Positions 31,116 through 40,007 of a DNA stretch of 64,000 nucleotides are shown here, piece by piece; within the stretch, counting starts at the first letter, position 1, and the number at the start of each line of letters is the position of its first letter. This DNA comes from Streptomyces sp. SID12501. GTDB lineage: Bacteria > Actinomycetota > Actinomycetes > Streptomycetales > Streptomycetaceae. The DNA lies in the NCBI RefSeq assembly GCF_010550245.1, contig NZ_JAAGLU010000009.1:229262-293261 (forward strand), given 5' to 3'. The notes below the pieces were generated by a model. The model ran no database searches and was not told the DNA's origin. It was given only the letters and a program-made list of their open reading frames with translations. The translations under genes and the position numbers were made by a program.

Positions 31116-33242
31116 TCAGCCGAGCGGGCTCATGGCACCCGACCAGATGCCGTACGGAACGCTGTCGTCGTCGGTGCCGGCAAGGCCCTTCAACGGCAGC
31201 GGTTCGAGGCTCTTGGCCAGGTCGATGCGGTAGACGACGACAGCCGTGGACACGAACTTGTTCGTGCCGACGAACCAGGAGGCGGTGTCGCCCGGGGTGG
31301 TCCCCGCCTTGCCGGCCACCTTCCCGTCGGCGGACGCGGCCGCGACGGGGTGGGCGGTGCTGAAGGCGTCGGTGAGCGCCGAGGTGACCTCCTCGGCCAC
31401 GTCGGCGCCGATCGCGCGGGTCGGGGTGGGGGTGTCCAGGGCGATGCCGGCTCCGTTGCGGGTGATCCTGCGCACCGAGTAGGGCTCGGTGCGCCTGCCG
31501 CCGGCGATGAACGTGGTGTAGCCGCCGGCCATGCGGATCGCGCTGGGCGTGGAGGTGCCCGTCGAGAGGGCCGGCACCTGCGCCCCGATGCTGGCGGGCA
31601 GCAGTCCGGCGGCCTCCGCGGTCGCGCGGACGTTGTCCAGGCCGGTGTCCATGCCGAGCTGCATGAACGGCGTGTTCACCGACAGCTCCAGCGCCCGGTG
31701 CAGGGAGATCTGCCCGTAGGACAGGTCACCGTCGTTGCTGGCGGCCACCTTCTTGCCGCTGCGGTCCCAGTAGGGCCCCTCGGGCGTGGTCACCGGCACG
31801 TCGTCGTTGCCGTCGTACAAGGTCTCCCCCGTGACACGTGTCGCCTCGTCGTCGCGGCTCTCGTGGACGCCGTGCTCCAGGCCGGCGGCGTAGACGAACG
31901 GCAGGAAGGCCGAACCGGCGGGGACGGTGGTGGAGTTGGACTCGTTGTAACCCTGCGTACGGTGGTCGGGGCCGCCGTAGACGGCGAGGATCCGGCCGTC
32001 GGCGGTCACCGAGGCGGCGCCGTAGTGTGCGGTCTTCGCGGCCTTCGGATCGTCCTTCAGCGCCTGCTTACGGGCTTTGGCCACGGCGTCGGCGAGCTTG
32101 CGCTCCCGGTTGCGGTCGAACGTCGTGTAGACCTGGTAGCCGCCGAGGTCGAAGTCCTTGTCGGAGATCCCCCCGGCCTTCTTGGCGTACTGCGAGGCCA
32201 CTTCCACCAGGTAGTCGGTCTGCTCACCGGTGTCGTACAGCGGGTTGCTCTTCAGCGGCTCGGGGAACTTCGTGTACGTGGCCCGCTCGGCCTTCGTCAG
32301 CCTGCCGATGTCGACCATCCGGTCGAGGGTCCAGGACCAGCGCTCCACGGCGCGGGCACGGTTGGCGCTGCTCAGGGTCGGGTCGTACAGGCCGGCGCCC
32401 TTGAGGAGGGAGGCGAGGAACGCGCCCTCGCCTGCGTCGAGTTCGCTGACGTCCTTGCCGTAGTAGGCCTGGGCGGCACGCTGGATGCCGTAGCAGCCGC
32501 GACCGAACCAACTGGTGTTGAGGTAGCCCTCGAGGATGTCGTCCTTGCTCATCCGATTGTCGAGCTTGAGGGAGATCATCGCCTCGGTGAACTTGCGGCT
32601 GATCGTCTGGTTCTGGTTGAGATAGACGTTTTTGACATATTGCTGGGTGATGGTGGATCCACCCTGGGTGTCACCCTGGCCGACGGTACGGAAAAGGGCG
32701 CGACTGATGCCCTTGAGCGAAATGCCGGAATCGCTGTAGAAACTCGCATTCTCGGCGGCGAGCACCGCCCAGCGGACGTCCTCCGGTATCTCCTTCAGCG
32801 GCATCGCCTGCCGCTGCACCCAGCCGGTACGGGCCATGGGCGTCCCGTCGGCCCAGAAGTACACGTTGTCCTGCTGGGTGGCGTACGTGTTGAGGTTGTC
32901 CGGGATGTCGGTGGCCGCGTAGGCGATGCTCAGGAGCAGGCAGGTCAGCCCCACGGACGTCAGTACGCCCCCCAGCCACTGGCGCCAGGAGGGTATCCAG
33001 CGCCGCCAGTCGGCACGGCCTGGCCTCGGATACTTCGGCGCATGGGACGTGACGAGGGCCCATATTCGGGCACGGAGCAGGGGAAGGGATATTCGGCGGG
33101 CTTTACGAGCCAATCGGGCTTTACGCCTGTTTCCCGACCCGACTTCTCCCGTTAAGGGAGATTCTTTCCCGTCGCCGGGAATGTCCAGGTCCGATATGCG
33201 CAAATACAGAGTGACGTCCGATTCATCCGGCTCCTGGGTCAC
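31116..33242 (-). CDS. Class A penicillin-binding protein with degenerate transpeptidase domain
   Basis: About 708 residues. A basic N-terminus, a transmembrane helix (WLGGVLTSVGLTCLLLSIAY) and a full GT51 transglycosylase domain with LAAENASFYSDSGIS, GGSTITQQYVKN and SISRKFTEAMISLKL-like segments. The transpeptidase domain is present but altered: the SxxK position reads SAFL (Leu codon 31902-31904), SxN is SVN, and KTG is KAG (31305-31310). The serine remains, but the general-base Lys is missing, so only glycan polymerisation is expected. GTG 33242 follows GGAGGG. Leu30 is a TTA codon (33153-33155), implying bldA dependence. Confidence 0.85.
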   Translation of the reverse strand: MTQEPDESDVTLYLRISDLDIPGDGKESPLTGEVGSGNRRKARLARKARRISLPLLRARIWALVTSHAPKYPRPGRADWRRWIPSWRQWLGGVLTSVGLTCLLLSIAYAATDIPDNLNTYATQQDNVYFWADGTPMARTGWVQRQAMPLKEIPEDVRWAVLAAENASFYSDSGISLKGISRALFRTVGQGDTQGGSTITQQYVKNVYLNQNQTISRKFTEAMISLKLDNRMSKDDILEGYLNTSWFGRGCYGIQRAAQAYYGKDVSELDAGEGAFLASLLKGAGLYDPTLSSANRARAVERWSWTLDRMVDIGRLTKAERATYTKFPEPLKSNPLYDTGEQTDYLVEVASQYAKKAGGISDKDFDLGGYQVYTTFDRNRERKLADAVAKARKQALKDDPKAAKTAHYGAASVTADGRILAVYGGPDHRTQGYNESNSTTVPAGSAFLPFVYAAGLEHGVHESRDDEATRVTGETLYDGNDDVPVTTPEGPYWDRSGKKVAASNDGDLSYGQISLHRALELSVNTPFMQLGMDTGLDNVRATAEAAGLLPASIGAQVPALSTGTSTPSAIRMAGGYTTFIAGGRRTEPYSVRRITRNGAGIALDTPTPTRAIGADVAEEVTSALTDAFSTAHPVAAASADGKVAGKAGTTPGDTASWFVGTNKFVSTAVVVYRIDLAKSLEPLPLKGLAGTDDDSVPYGIWSGAMSPLG

Positions 33243-33417
33243 GACACACCCTCCGCACTCCGTGCAAATCCTTGATTCCCCGACCTCACGGCTCATCGCG
33301 GCATAGACAAATTACCAGCGAGCTTCGCAACTTCTCCACATAGGGAATGAACAGAAAGGATCACCATCGAAACCGTCGGGCTCCGCGCGGCGAGCAATTG
33401 GGGACTAATCTGTCCGC

Positions 33418-33636
33418 ATGCCTCGCTACGAGTACCGCTGCCGCACGTGCGGCGACACCTTCGAACTCAGCCGCCCGATGGCCGAGTCGGCCGCCCCGGC
33501 GGACTGCCCCGCCGGTCATGACGACACCGTGAAGCTCCTGTCGACGGTCGCCGTCGGCGGCTCGGCGTCCGCACCGGCGTCGGCGCCGCGCGGTGGCGGC
33601 GGGGGCGGCTGCTGCGGCGGGGGCTGCTGCGGCTGA
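33418..33636 (+). CDS. FmdB-family zinc-ribbon protein
   Basis: A 72-residue protein beginning MPRYEYRCRTCGDTFE with a second CPAGHDD knuckle, the FmdB-type zinc ribbon. It ends in a Gly/Cys-rich tail (GGGGGGCCGGGCCG). FmdB-like proteins are small putative regulators; in Actinobacteria the tail is common, and the family is widely conserved. ATG 33418 is the only reasonable start. Confidence 0.88.
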   Translation: MPRYEYRCRTCGDTFELSRPMAESAAPADCPAGHDDTVKLLSTVAVGGSASAPASAPRGGGGGGCCGGGCCG

Positions 33637-33706
33637 GGGCCCGCGCGGCGGGGCGGTTAGGCGGCCCTTCAGGCTGGGTTCAGGTTCGGTTTCCTAGCGT
33701 GGCCGT

Positions 33707-34435
33707 ATGACAGCCACGACGGCCGCACCCCAGTGGGTCACCGACCTCATGGACACGATGGGCGCCCCAGGCGCGGGCCTCGCCATCGCGCTGGAGAACC
33801 TCTTCCCGCCACTGCCGAGCGAGGTGATCCTGCCGCTCGCCGGTTTCGCGGCGAGCACCGGGCAGATGAGCCTGCTCGCCGCGCTGCTCTGGACCACGGC
33901 CGGCTCGGTCGTCGGCGCGCTCGCCCTGTACGGGGTCGGCGCGCTGCTCGGCCGTGACCGCACCGTCGCCCTCGCCGGCCGGCTGCCACTGGTCAAGGTG
34001 ACGGACATCGAGAAGACCGAGGCCTGGTTCCTGCGGCACGGCACGAAGGCGGTGTTCTTCGGGCGGATGATCCCCGTCTTCCGCAGCCTGATCTCCGTAC
34101 CGGCCGGCGTCGAACGCATGCCCCTGCCCGTGTTCCTCGGCCTCACCACCCTCGGCAGCGCCCTGTGGAACACCGCCTTCGTGTGCGCGGGCTATCTGCT
34201 GGGCGACAACTGGGCCGAGGTCTCGACCGTCGTCTCCGCGTACTCGAAGGTGGTGCTCGCCGGGGCGGCTCTGGCGGTGGTCGCCTTCGTCGCCGTACGG
34301 GTCGTACGGCGACGGGCGCGGGCCGCTAGCGGGTCCCCGGAATGCCCCGAGTCCCCCGGGCCTCCCTTGTCTCGCGCAGGAGCTCCCGAAGGATCCTCTC
34401 CCCCGCCGCGACCCCCCGCTCGGGAAGTGCGCTGA
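33707..34435 (+). CDS. DedA-family membrane protein
   Basis: A 242-residue VTT/DedA protein with five hydrophobic helices. ALENLFPPLPSEVILPLAGF and VFFGRMIPVFRSLISVPAG carry the conserved Pro/Glu and Arg-Gly motifs of the family, thought to be undecaprenyl-phosphate or lipid flippases. The C-terminus is Pro/Arg-rich and lies over the end of the antisense HAD gene (34326-34435). The ATG is 71 bases after the FmdB-like stop. Confidence 0.85.
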   Translation: MTATTAAPQWVTDLMDTMGAPGAGLAIALENLFPPLPSEVILPLAGFAASTGQMSLLAALLWTTAGSVVGALALYGVGALLGRDRTVALAGRLPLVKVTDIEKTEAWFLRHGTKAVFFGRMIPVFRSLISVPAGVERMPLPVFLGLTTLGSALWNTAFVCAGYLLGDNWAEVSTVVSAYSKVVLAGAALAVVAFVAVRVVRRRARAASGSPECPESPGPPLSRAGAPEGSSPPPRPPAREVR

Positions 34436-35177
34436 CTGTCTCGGCGCTCCACTCCGTCTCCGCCAGCTCACCGTGGCCGGGGCGCCAGCCCCGGTCGGCG
34501 GCCAGGAGAAGGTCGGCGTCGAGGAGCGAGTCACCGGCGGCCAGAGTGAGCGTCGCGCCGGTGCGGCGGGCGACCTCACGCATGGCCGCGCTCTTGGTGA
34601 GCGGCTTCGGCACCGCGTAGATCTTGCGGCCCTGGAGGGAGACCGTCCAGCCGCGGACCTCGGCCCAGACCGCCAGTTCCTTCACCCACTCCTCGGGCAG
34701 CAGTTCGCGCTCGACGACGAGGTAGGCGAAGAAGTCCTCGGCGATACGGTGCTTGCGCACCCAGAGCGGGTCGGCGGTGGCCGCGAGATGGTCCCGGACC
34801 TCGTCCAGGGACGCGCACTCGTCCGCGAGCCGTGCCTGCACCCGATCGTGCCAGTCCTGGTCGGCGACACCGTCGACGAGGATGTGACCGCCGTTCGCAC
34901 AGATCGCGTACTTCGGTGCCGGGCCCGGCAGGTTGATGCGCAGGTACTGCTTACGGGTCCGGGTGGTCGTCGGCACGAAGACGGCGGCGTCACCGAGTTC
35001 GGTGAGCAGACCGGCGGCCACTTCCGTCATGTACGACAGCGGCCGGGCCTCGTGCACCTCGACACAGAGCAGCCGGGGCGCGCGGGCGTCCGGCATGGTC
35101 AGCGCGAGGGCCGCGGCGGAGTAGATGAGCGTACGGTCGAGATCGCTGGCGACGAGCACGGGACTCGAGGGACTCAT
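34326..35177 (-). CDS. HAD-family phosphatase of the Ter stress cluster
   Basis: A 283-residue HAD hydrolase: LVASDLDRTLIYS (motif I), CANGGHILVDG, then KSAAMREVARRTG and LAAGDSLLDADLLLAAD (motif IV). It matches the sucrose/mannose-phosphate phosphatase-like HAD linked with Ter systems. Its ATG overlaps the stop of the upstream PRTase gene (TCAT in the plus strand, 35174-35177), so translation is coupled. Anantharaman and co-workers proposed that such HADs act with PRTases to make a nucleoside-like stress metabolite. The 3' end overlaps the DedA gene. Confidence 0.8.
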   Translation of the reverse strand: MSPSSPVLVASDLDRTLIYSAAALALTMPDARAPRLLCVEVHEARPLSYMTEVAAGLLTELGDAAVFVPTTTRTRKQYLRINLPGPAPKYAICANGGHILVDGVADQDWHDRVQARLADECASLDEVRDHLAATADPLWVRKHRIAEDFFAYLVVERELLPEEWVKELAVWAEVRGWTVSLQGRKIYAVPKPLTKSAAMREVARRTGATLTLAAGDSLLDADLLLAADRGWRPGHGELAETEWSAETVSALPERGVAAGERILRELLRETREARGTRGIPGTR

Positions 35178-37633
35178 ACCGACACCGCCTTGCCGTCGGC
35201 GCCGGTCGCGCCCCGCGTGTACTTGGGGTGGATCAATCCCACGCAGGTGTACGGGAGTTCGGCCACCTCCTCGACGGGTACGCCCCGCTGCTCGGCGAGC
35301 AGGCGTACGTGGTCGAGGTCGGCGCCCGCTCCGGCGCGGGCCAGGATCTTCCAGGGGACGCGGCGCAGCAGCACCCGGGTGGTCTCGCCGACGCCGGGCT
35401 TGACGAGGTTCACGTCGTGGATCTCGTACTCCTCGCTGATCCGCTCAACTGCCGCCCAGCCCTCCCAGGTCGGTGACCGGTCGGCGGCCAACAACTCTTT
35501 CACCGTGGTGTCGACGGCGTCCGCGACCTCCGGGAAGCGGGCGGCGACGGCGTCGAGGAAGTCCACCGAGACGTCGGCGCCGGCGAGTTCACGGTAGAAC
35601 TTGGCGCCGTGGAAGTCGTTCGGGCCGACCAGGTCGGCGCGCAGGACGGTTCGTGAAATCAGGCCCGACACCGTGGAGTTGAGGCAGGCGGAGGGGATGA
35701 GGAAGTCCTCGCGGGTGCCGTACGTACGGACGCAGGAGCCCGGGTCGGCCAGGACCGCGATCTCCGGGTCGAAGCCGGTGATGCCGTCGGAGTCCTCGAA
35801 CTCCTCGATGGCGTCGGCGAGTTCGCGGGTGATGGCACCCTTGCCGGTCCAGCCGTCGACGAACACGACATCGGCGGGGTCGTGGTGCGCGGCCAGCCAG
35901 CGCAGCGCGTTGGCGTCGATGCCCCGGCCCCGGACGATCGACACGGCGTAGTGGGGCAGTTCGAGCCCGTGGCGGTGCTTGGCCCAGCGGCGCATCAGCG
36001 CGCCGACCGGCGTTCCGGCGCGGGCCAGTGACACGAGCACCGGACGCGGTGAGCGCTCGGCCAGCACCAACTCCGTTACGGCGCCCACGGCTTGGGCGAT
36101 ACGGGCGGCGGAGGTGTCGAGCGCGGCGCGGAACAGCTCCTGGTACTGGTCGCTGGGCTGGTACTCGACCGGCAGCGACTCGGCGTAGTGGGCGCCGCCC
36201 GCCTGGATCGCCTCCTCGCGCTCCTCGGTGGGCGCCTCCAGGCTGACGTCCGAGAGATCCCGCAGCAGCCAGCCGACCTCGTCCGGTGGATACGAGGAGA
36301 ACGCGGGACCGCGGAGGGGCTCGGGCAGCATGCGGGGCCTTTCGGGTACGTGCGGACGTGCGGGTACGTACGACGGGACGACGGCGAGCACGACGTTCGG
36401 CGTGTGCGCGGCGAGCGTGGCCAACAGGCCGTCGGGGGCGTGCAGTTCGGGCGTGTCTGCGGTGGAGTCCACGACCGCGACGACGGCGTCGAAGCCGGCG
36501 CCGGCCACGTTGTGGACGTAGCGCTCGCCGGGCCCGTCGGCCGGGTCGTCGTGGGCCGGGAAGACGAGGCGGCTACGGATCGCGTACCCCGGGTCGTCCA
36601 CGGCGAGGACAGGCGAACGGGTGGTCGTCGAGGAACGGACCTCGGCGCCCTCCAGCACCTGCTCCAACTCGCGGGCGAGGCGCAGCGGGGCGTACATCAG
36701 CTCCTCGAAGCCGAGCACGAGAACGCGACCGCGCCGGGCCGTGTCGGGCAGCGCGTCGGCGACCCGGGCGGCCATGGCGGGCAGGGCGCCCTCCATCCGT
36801 ATTCGGTGCCCGGGCGTGAAGCCGTGCCGCCCGCCGTCGGGCAGCTTGGCGGGCCAGCGCAGCTCGACCCGGGACACCTGCCCCTCGGCAACCGGCCGAA
36901 CCGGCGGTACGGCACCCTCGTACCGCTCGACGAGCTCCTGACCCTTCGCCAGCACGCCCTCCGGCAGGCGAATCGTTCCGTCGGCCGTGGTGACCAGGTC
37001 GACGCGGGCGCCGATCTCGTCGGCGAACGCGTCCAGGCGGCCTGCGTCGGCGGCGGAGCGCATGTCGACGAGGGCGACTATGACGTACCGCTCGCGCGGG
37101 TAGCGCTCGTGCAGGGCGCGGATGGTGTTGAGGACGGTGTTGCCGGTGGAGAACTCGTCGTCGACGAGGACCAGCGGGCCGGGGCCGGCCAGCAGCGCGG
37201 GGTTCTCCGGGAGGAGGAGGTGGGAGGTGGCGTGCGAGTGGGACTCCTCGAAGCCGCCCGCCCGGTCGACGCCGTCGACCGGGCGCCGGGTGGAGTGGAG
37301 GTAGGGCGCGAGGCCCACGCCGTCGGCGACGCAGTGGCCGAGCCCGGTGGCCGTCTCGGCGTACCCGAGGACGACGGCGCGCCGGGACTCGTCGGCGCCG
37401 AGCAGCTCGCGGACGCGCTCGCCGAGGGCGAAGCCGTGGCCGTAGACGACGGCGGGCGACTGCGGGACGTGCTTGCCGAGCACGTTCGACACCAGCAGGT
37501 GCGCCCGCTTGGGGTTGCGCCGCAGGGCGAGACCGAGCAGCTCGCGCAGGTCGTCGCCGCCGACCAGCTCGACCCCGAGCCGCTCGGCGACCCAGGTGCC
37601 GGACCAGACCCCGTTGTGCACAGCGTTGTCCAT
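35174..37633 (-). CDS. Fused Ter-type phosphoribosyltransferase / StiP-PELOTA protein
   Basis: An 819-residue protein that looks like two Ter-system proteins joined. N-terminal half: a PRTase domain with the PRPP loop LVLVDDEFSTGNT (155-166), then a TRSP-type region to about 440. C-terminal half: a second PRTase-like StiP domain with VFVDGWTGKGA (590-600) and ACLNSTVSGLISRTVL, then a likely PELOTA RNA-binding domain (about 735-805). In many bacteria the two halves are separate genes. Predicted to join base-like groups to ribose phosphate in Ter-linked metabolite synthesis; substrate unknown. ATG 37633. Confidence 0.75.
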   Translation of the reverse strand: MDNAVHNGVWSGTWVAERLGVELVGGDDLRELLGLALRRNPKRAHLLVSNVLGKHVPQSPAVVYGHGFALGERVRELLGADESRRAVVLGYAETATGLGHCVADGVGLAPYLHSTRRPVDGVDRAGGFEESHSHATSHLLLPENPALLAGPGPLVLVDDEFSTGNTVLNTIRALHERYPRERYVIVALVDMRSAADAGRLDAFADEIGARVDLVTTADGTIRLPEGVLAKGQELVERYEGAVPPVRPVAEGQVSRVELRWPAKLPDGGRHGFTPGHRIRMEGALPAMAARVADALPDTARRGRVLVLGFEELMYAPLRLARELEQVLEGAEVRSSTTTRSPVLAVDDPGYAIRSRLVFPAHDDPADGPGERYVHNVAGAGFDAVVAVVDSTADTPELHAPDGLLATLAAHTPNVVLAVVPSYVPARPHVPERPRMLPEPLRGPAFSSYPPDEVGWLLRDLSDVSLEAPTEEREEAIQAGGAHYAESLPVEYQPSDQYQELFRAALDTSAARIAQAVGAVTELVLAERSPRPVLVSLARAGTPVGALMRRWAKHRHGLELPHYAVSIVRGRGIDANALRWLAAHHDPADVVFVDGWTGKGAITRELADAIEEFEDSDGITGFDPEIAVLADPGSCVRTYGTREDFLIPSACLNSTVSGLISRTVLRADLVGPNDFHGAKFYRELAGADVSVDFLDAVAARFPEVADAVDTTVKELLAADRSPTWEGWAAVERISEEYEIHDVNLVKPGVGETTRVLLRRVPWKILARAGAGADLDHVRLLAEQRGVPVEEVAELPYTCVGLIHPKYTRGATGADGKAVSV

Positions 37634-37749
37634 GAATCCCTATGTGTGTTCGTCGGGGGGTGCCAGGTCCGCCATGTCAGCCGCACAGGCGATCGAAGGC
37701 GGATTTCGGTCGGGAACTGGTGGGAAATCGGTCGGGGCCAGGCGGGGGA

Positions 37750-38922
37750 TCAGTCGGGGATACCGGCGGTGAGCAGCTCCACGAAGCCGATGTCCTCGTT
37801 GGCGACGCCGAAGACCTCGGCGCGCAGCAGCGTCCGCTCGGCCCAGGCGCGGTGCGGCTTCACCTCGTTCATCTTGTTCGTGTACGCCGACCGCAGGACG
37901 CCTCCGCCGCAGCGCTCGGGCCGCAGGATGTCCTGGGCGTCACTGAACTCCTCGTGACTGACCACGGACAGGGTGTGCACGGGCAGCACGTGCGAGGGGT
38001 GGATGCAGGTCTTGCCGAGCAGCCCGTTGGCCTGGTCGAGGCTGATCTCGCGGAGCAGCCCGTCCATGGCGTGCTCGATGAGCGTCTCACGCAGTTCCTC
38101 GGCCTGGCCGTCCAGGAAGGGGCTGCGGCGCAGCTGCGGCTTGAACATGCGCTCCTGGACCCGGAAGTACTCCCAGACGGGCCCGGTGACGGTGAACCCG
38201 GTGCCATCGGCCCTCCCCATCATGTTGACGACGTCGGCGATGACGGAGGCGACGACGTGGACGTCGTACGCGGTCATGTCCGGGGCTCTGCGCAGCCCGT
38301 ACGAGGAGCAGAAGTCGGTGACGCCGAGGCGCAGGGCGAGGACGCGGTCGCGGTACTTGTCGACGGCGCGGGAGATGCCCTCCAGGGTCTCTACGCGCGT
38401 CTCCCGGTACATCAGCTCGGGGGATTCGAGCACCGGCATACCGAACAGACGGTGGCCGCTCGCGGCCTCGGCGTCGGCGAGTGCCTCCAGGAACGGCATC
38501 CCGCGTTCCTCGGTGAACTTCGGCATCACGAACCCGGAGAGCAGCCTGACGGTGGGCCCGAGGCGCTGTACGAGGTCGGGGATCTGTTCGGGCGTACGGA
38601 CCCGGATGAACAGCAGCGGCAGCCCGGTGGCGGCGTCGGGGCGCTCGGCGAGCACGCCGAACTCCCGCACCAGGTTCTCCTCGGCGTCCTCGACCTCCGA
38701 GTCATCGATCGAGTCCTCCAGGCACAGCACCATCGAGACGACACCGCGGGCGACCTGCTTGACGATGGCGTCGGCGAGGCGCGGTCGGGTGGCCGGGCTG
38801 TACAGGGTGGCCCCCAGGGCCGTGGCGAGCAGCCGGGCCGGGGAGTCGGCGGTGAACTCGCACGGCTCCTGGTGGAACAGGCGCTGCCGTACCTCAGGCG
38901 CGATGTGCCCGAAATGACGCAT
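37750..38922 (-). CDS. HpcH/HpaI aldolase/citrate lyase-like protein of the Ter cluster
   Basis: A 390-residue TIM-barrel protein. LCLEDSIDDSEV, LLFIRVRTPEQI, FVMPKFTEERG and LGKTCIHPSHVLPVH match HpcH/HpaI or citrate-lyase beta-like enzymes, with Glu and Asp metal ligands. This class accompanies TerC/TerD and PRTases in the predicted biosynthetic module of Ter systems. GGGGGAA precedes ATG 38922. It is upstream of the PRTase gene on the same strand with a 116-base gap, so probably in one operon. Confidence 0.82.
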   Translation of the reverse strand: MRHFGHIAPEVRQRLFHQEPCEFTADSPARLLATALGATLYSPATRPRLADAIVKQVARGVVSMVLCLEDSIDDSEVEDAEENLVREFGVLAERPDAATGLPLLFIRVRTPEQIPDLVQRLGPTVRLLSGFVMPKFTEERGMPFLEALADAEAASGHRLFGMPVLESPELMYRETRVETLEGISRAVDKYRDRVLALRLGVTDFCSSYGLRRAPDMTAYDVHVVASVIADVVNMMGRADGTGFTVTGPVWEYFRVQERMFKPQLRRSPFLDGQAEELRETLIEHAMDGLLREISLDQANGLLGKTCIHPSHVLPVHTLSVVSHEEFSDAQDILRPERCGGGVLRSAYTNKMNEVKPHRAWAERTLLRAEVFGVANEDIGFVELLTAGIPD

Positions 38923-39117
38923 GAAATTCCCCCGTGGCGGCTGGACGGCCGGTCGAGTGGTGATCGATTGTCGGTCGAGTGTTGAAGGGTGGCCGGTAAT
39001 AGTACGTAGGGATCCATGTCAGGGGTTCCCACTGAGAATGAAGTTCAGGTAACGCGGACACGCAGAATCGATGCCCCCGCGTTGTCGTGACCAGGACCGA
39101 GAAGGCAGGATGACCGC

Positions 39118-39897
39118 ATGACGCACGCCATGCTGAAGGGGTCGAACATCCCTCTCGAAGCCACGACGGTGCGGGCCGTGCTGCGCTGGACGCCCGGGCA
39201 GGGGGTTCCGGATGTCGACGCCTCGGCGCTGCTCCTCGGCCCCGACGGTCGTGTGCGCTCCGACGAGGACTTCGTCTTCTACAACCAGCCCCGCCACCCC
39301 TCGGGCAAGGTCTGGCGCCTCGGCAAGAAACGGGTGGCCGAGGGCCTGACCGACACGATCCAGACGGATCTGACCGGTGTCGAGTCAGGAGTCGGACAGA
39401 TTCTGCTGATCGCCTCGGCGGACGGCGTGCCCTTCGACCGCGTACGGTCCCTGCGCATCGTGCTGTACGACGGTGCCGTCGCGGACGGGGAGCCGCTGGC
39501 GTACTTCGACGTCAAACCGGAGACGGGCGAGGAAACGGCGCTGATCTGCGGCGAGCTGTACCGGCGTGGGGAGGGCTGGAAGTTCCGCGCCCTGGGCGAG
39601 GGCTACTCGAACGGCCTGGAGGGCCTGGCGACGGACTTCGGTATCTCGGTGGAGGACCCGCCGGCCGGGGAACCGTTCCCGGACACCACGAACGCCCCGC
39701 CCACGGACACCTCGGCGGTCACCACGGTCCAACATCCGCCCACTCTCCCTCCCCAACCGACCTACGGCTACCCGCAGCCGACCAGCCCGAACGCGAACCA
39801 ACCGGCGTACGGGTACCCCCAACCGGTCGGAGCATCCCCGAACCCGTCCCCGGACTTCCACCTGCCACCGCAGGGGCCCCAATTCATCGGACGGTAG
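39118..39897 (+). CDS. TerD-family stress protein with Pro/Tyr-rich C-terminal tail
   Basis: A 259-residue protein. Residues 1-180 form a TerD domain: [24 protein letters not shown], then [21 protein letters not shown] and LATDFGISV. The usual TerD calcium loop is partly altered (GVESGVG instead of GDGDDE), so Ca2+ binding may be weaker. The last 75 residues are disordered and rich in YGYPQP and TPxP repeats. It is divergent from the aldolase gene and shares a 195-base promoter region. ATG 39118 is preceded by AGGCAGG. Confidence 0.8.
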   Translation: MTHAMLKGSNIPLEATTVRAVLRWTPGQGVPDVDASALLLGPDGRVRSDEDFVFYNQPRHPSGKVWRLGKKRVAEGLTDTIQTDLTGVESGVGQILLIASADGVPFDRVRSLRIVLYDGAVADGEPLAYFDVKPETGEETALICGELYRRGEGWKFRALGEGYSNGLEGLATDFGISVEDPPAGEPFPDTTNAPPTDTSAVTTVQHPPTLPPQPTYGYPQPTSPNANQPAYGYPQPVGASPNPSPDFHLPPQGPQFIGR

Positions 39898-39900
39898 GAC

Positions 39901-39990
39901 AGGCGCCCCTAAGGGGCGCGGGGAACTGCGCGATCAACCACACACAGCCCGCACCCGCCACCGAGCAGGGCCCCCGGGCTCTTACGCGCC
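39901..39990 (+). repeat. Dispersed intergenic element (copy 2) with terminator-like hairpin
   Basis: GCGCCCCT/AGGGGCGC stem at 39903-39919, then GGGGAACTGCGCGATCAACC and GCACCCGCCACC, similar to the element at 19742. It directly follows the terD stop and probably terminates it. Confidence 0.6.
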
Positions 39991-40007
39991 CCCGCCCAGA
40001 CCAAGCG

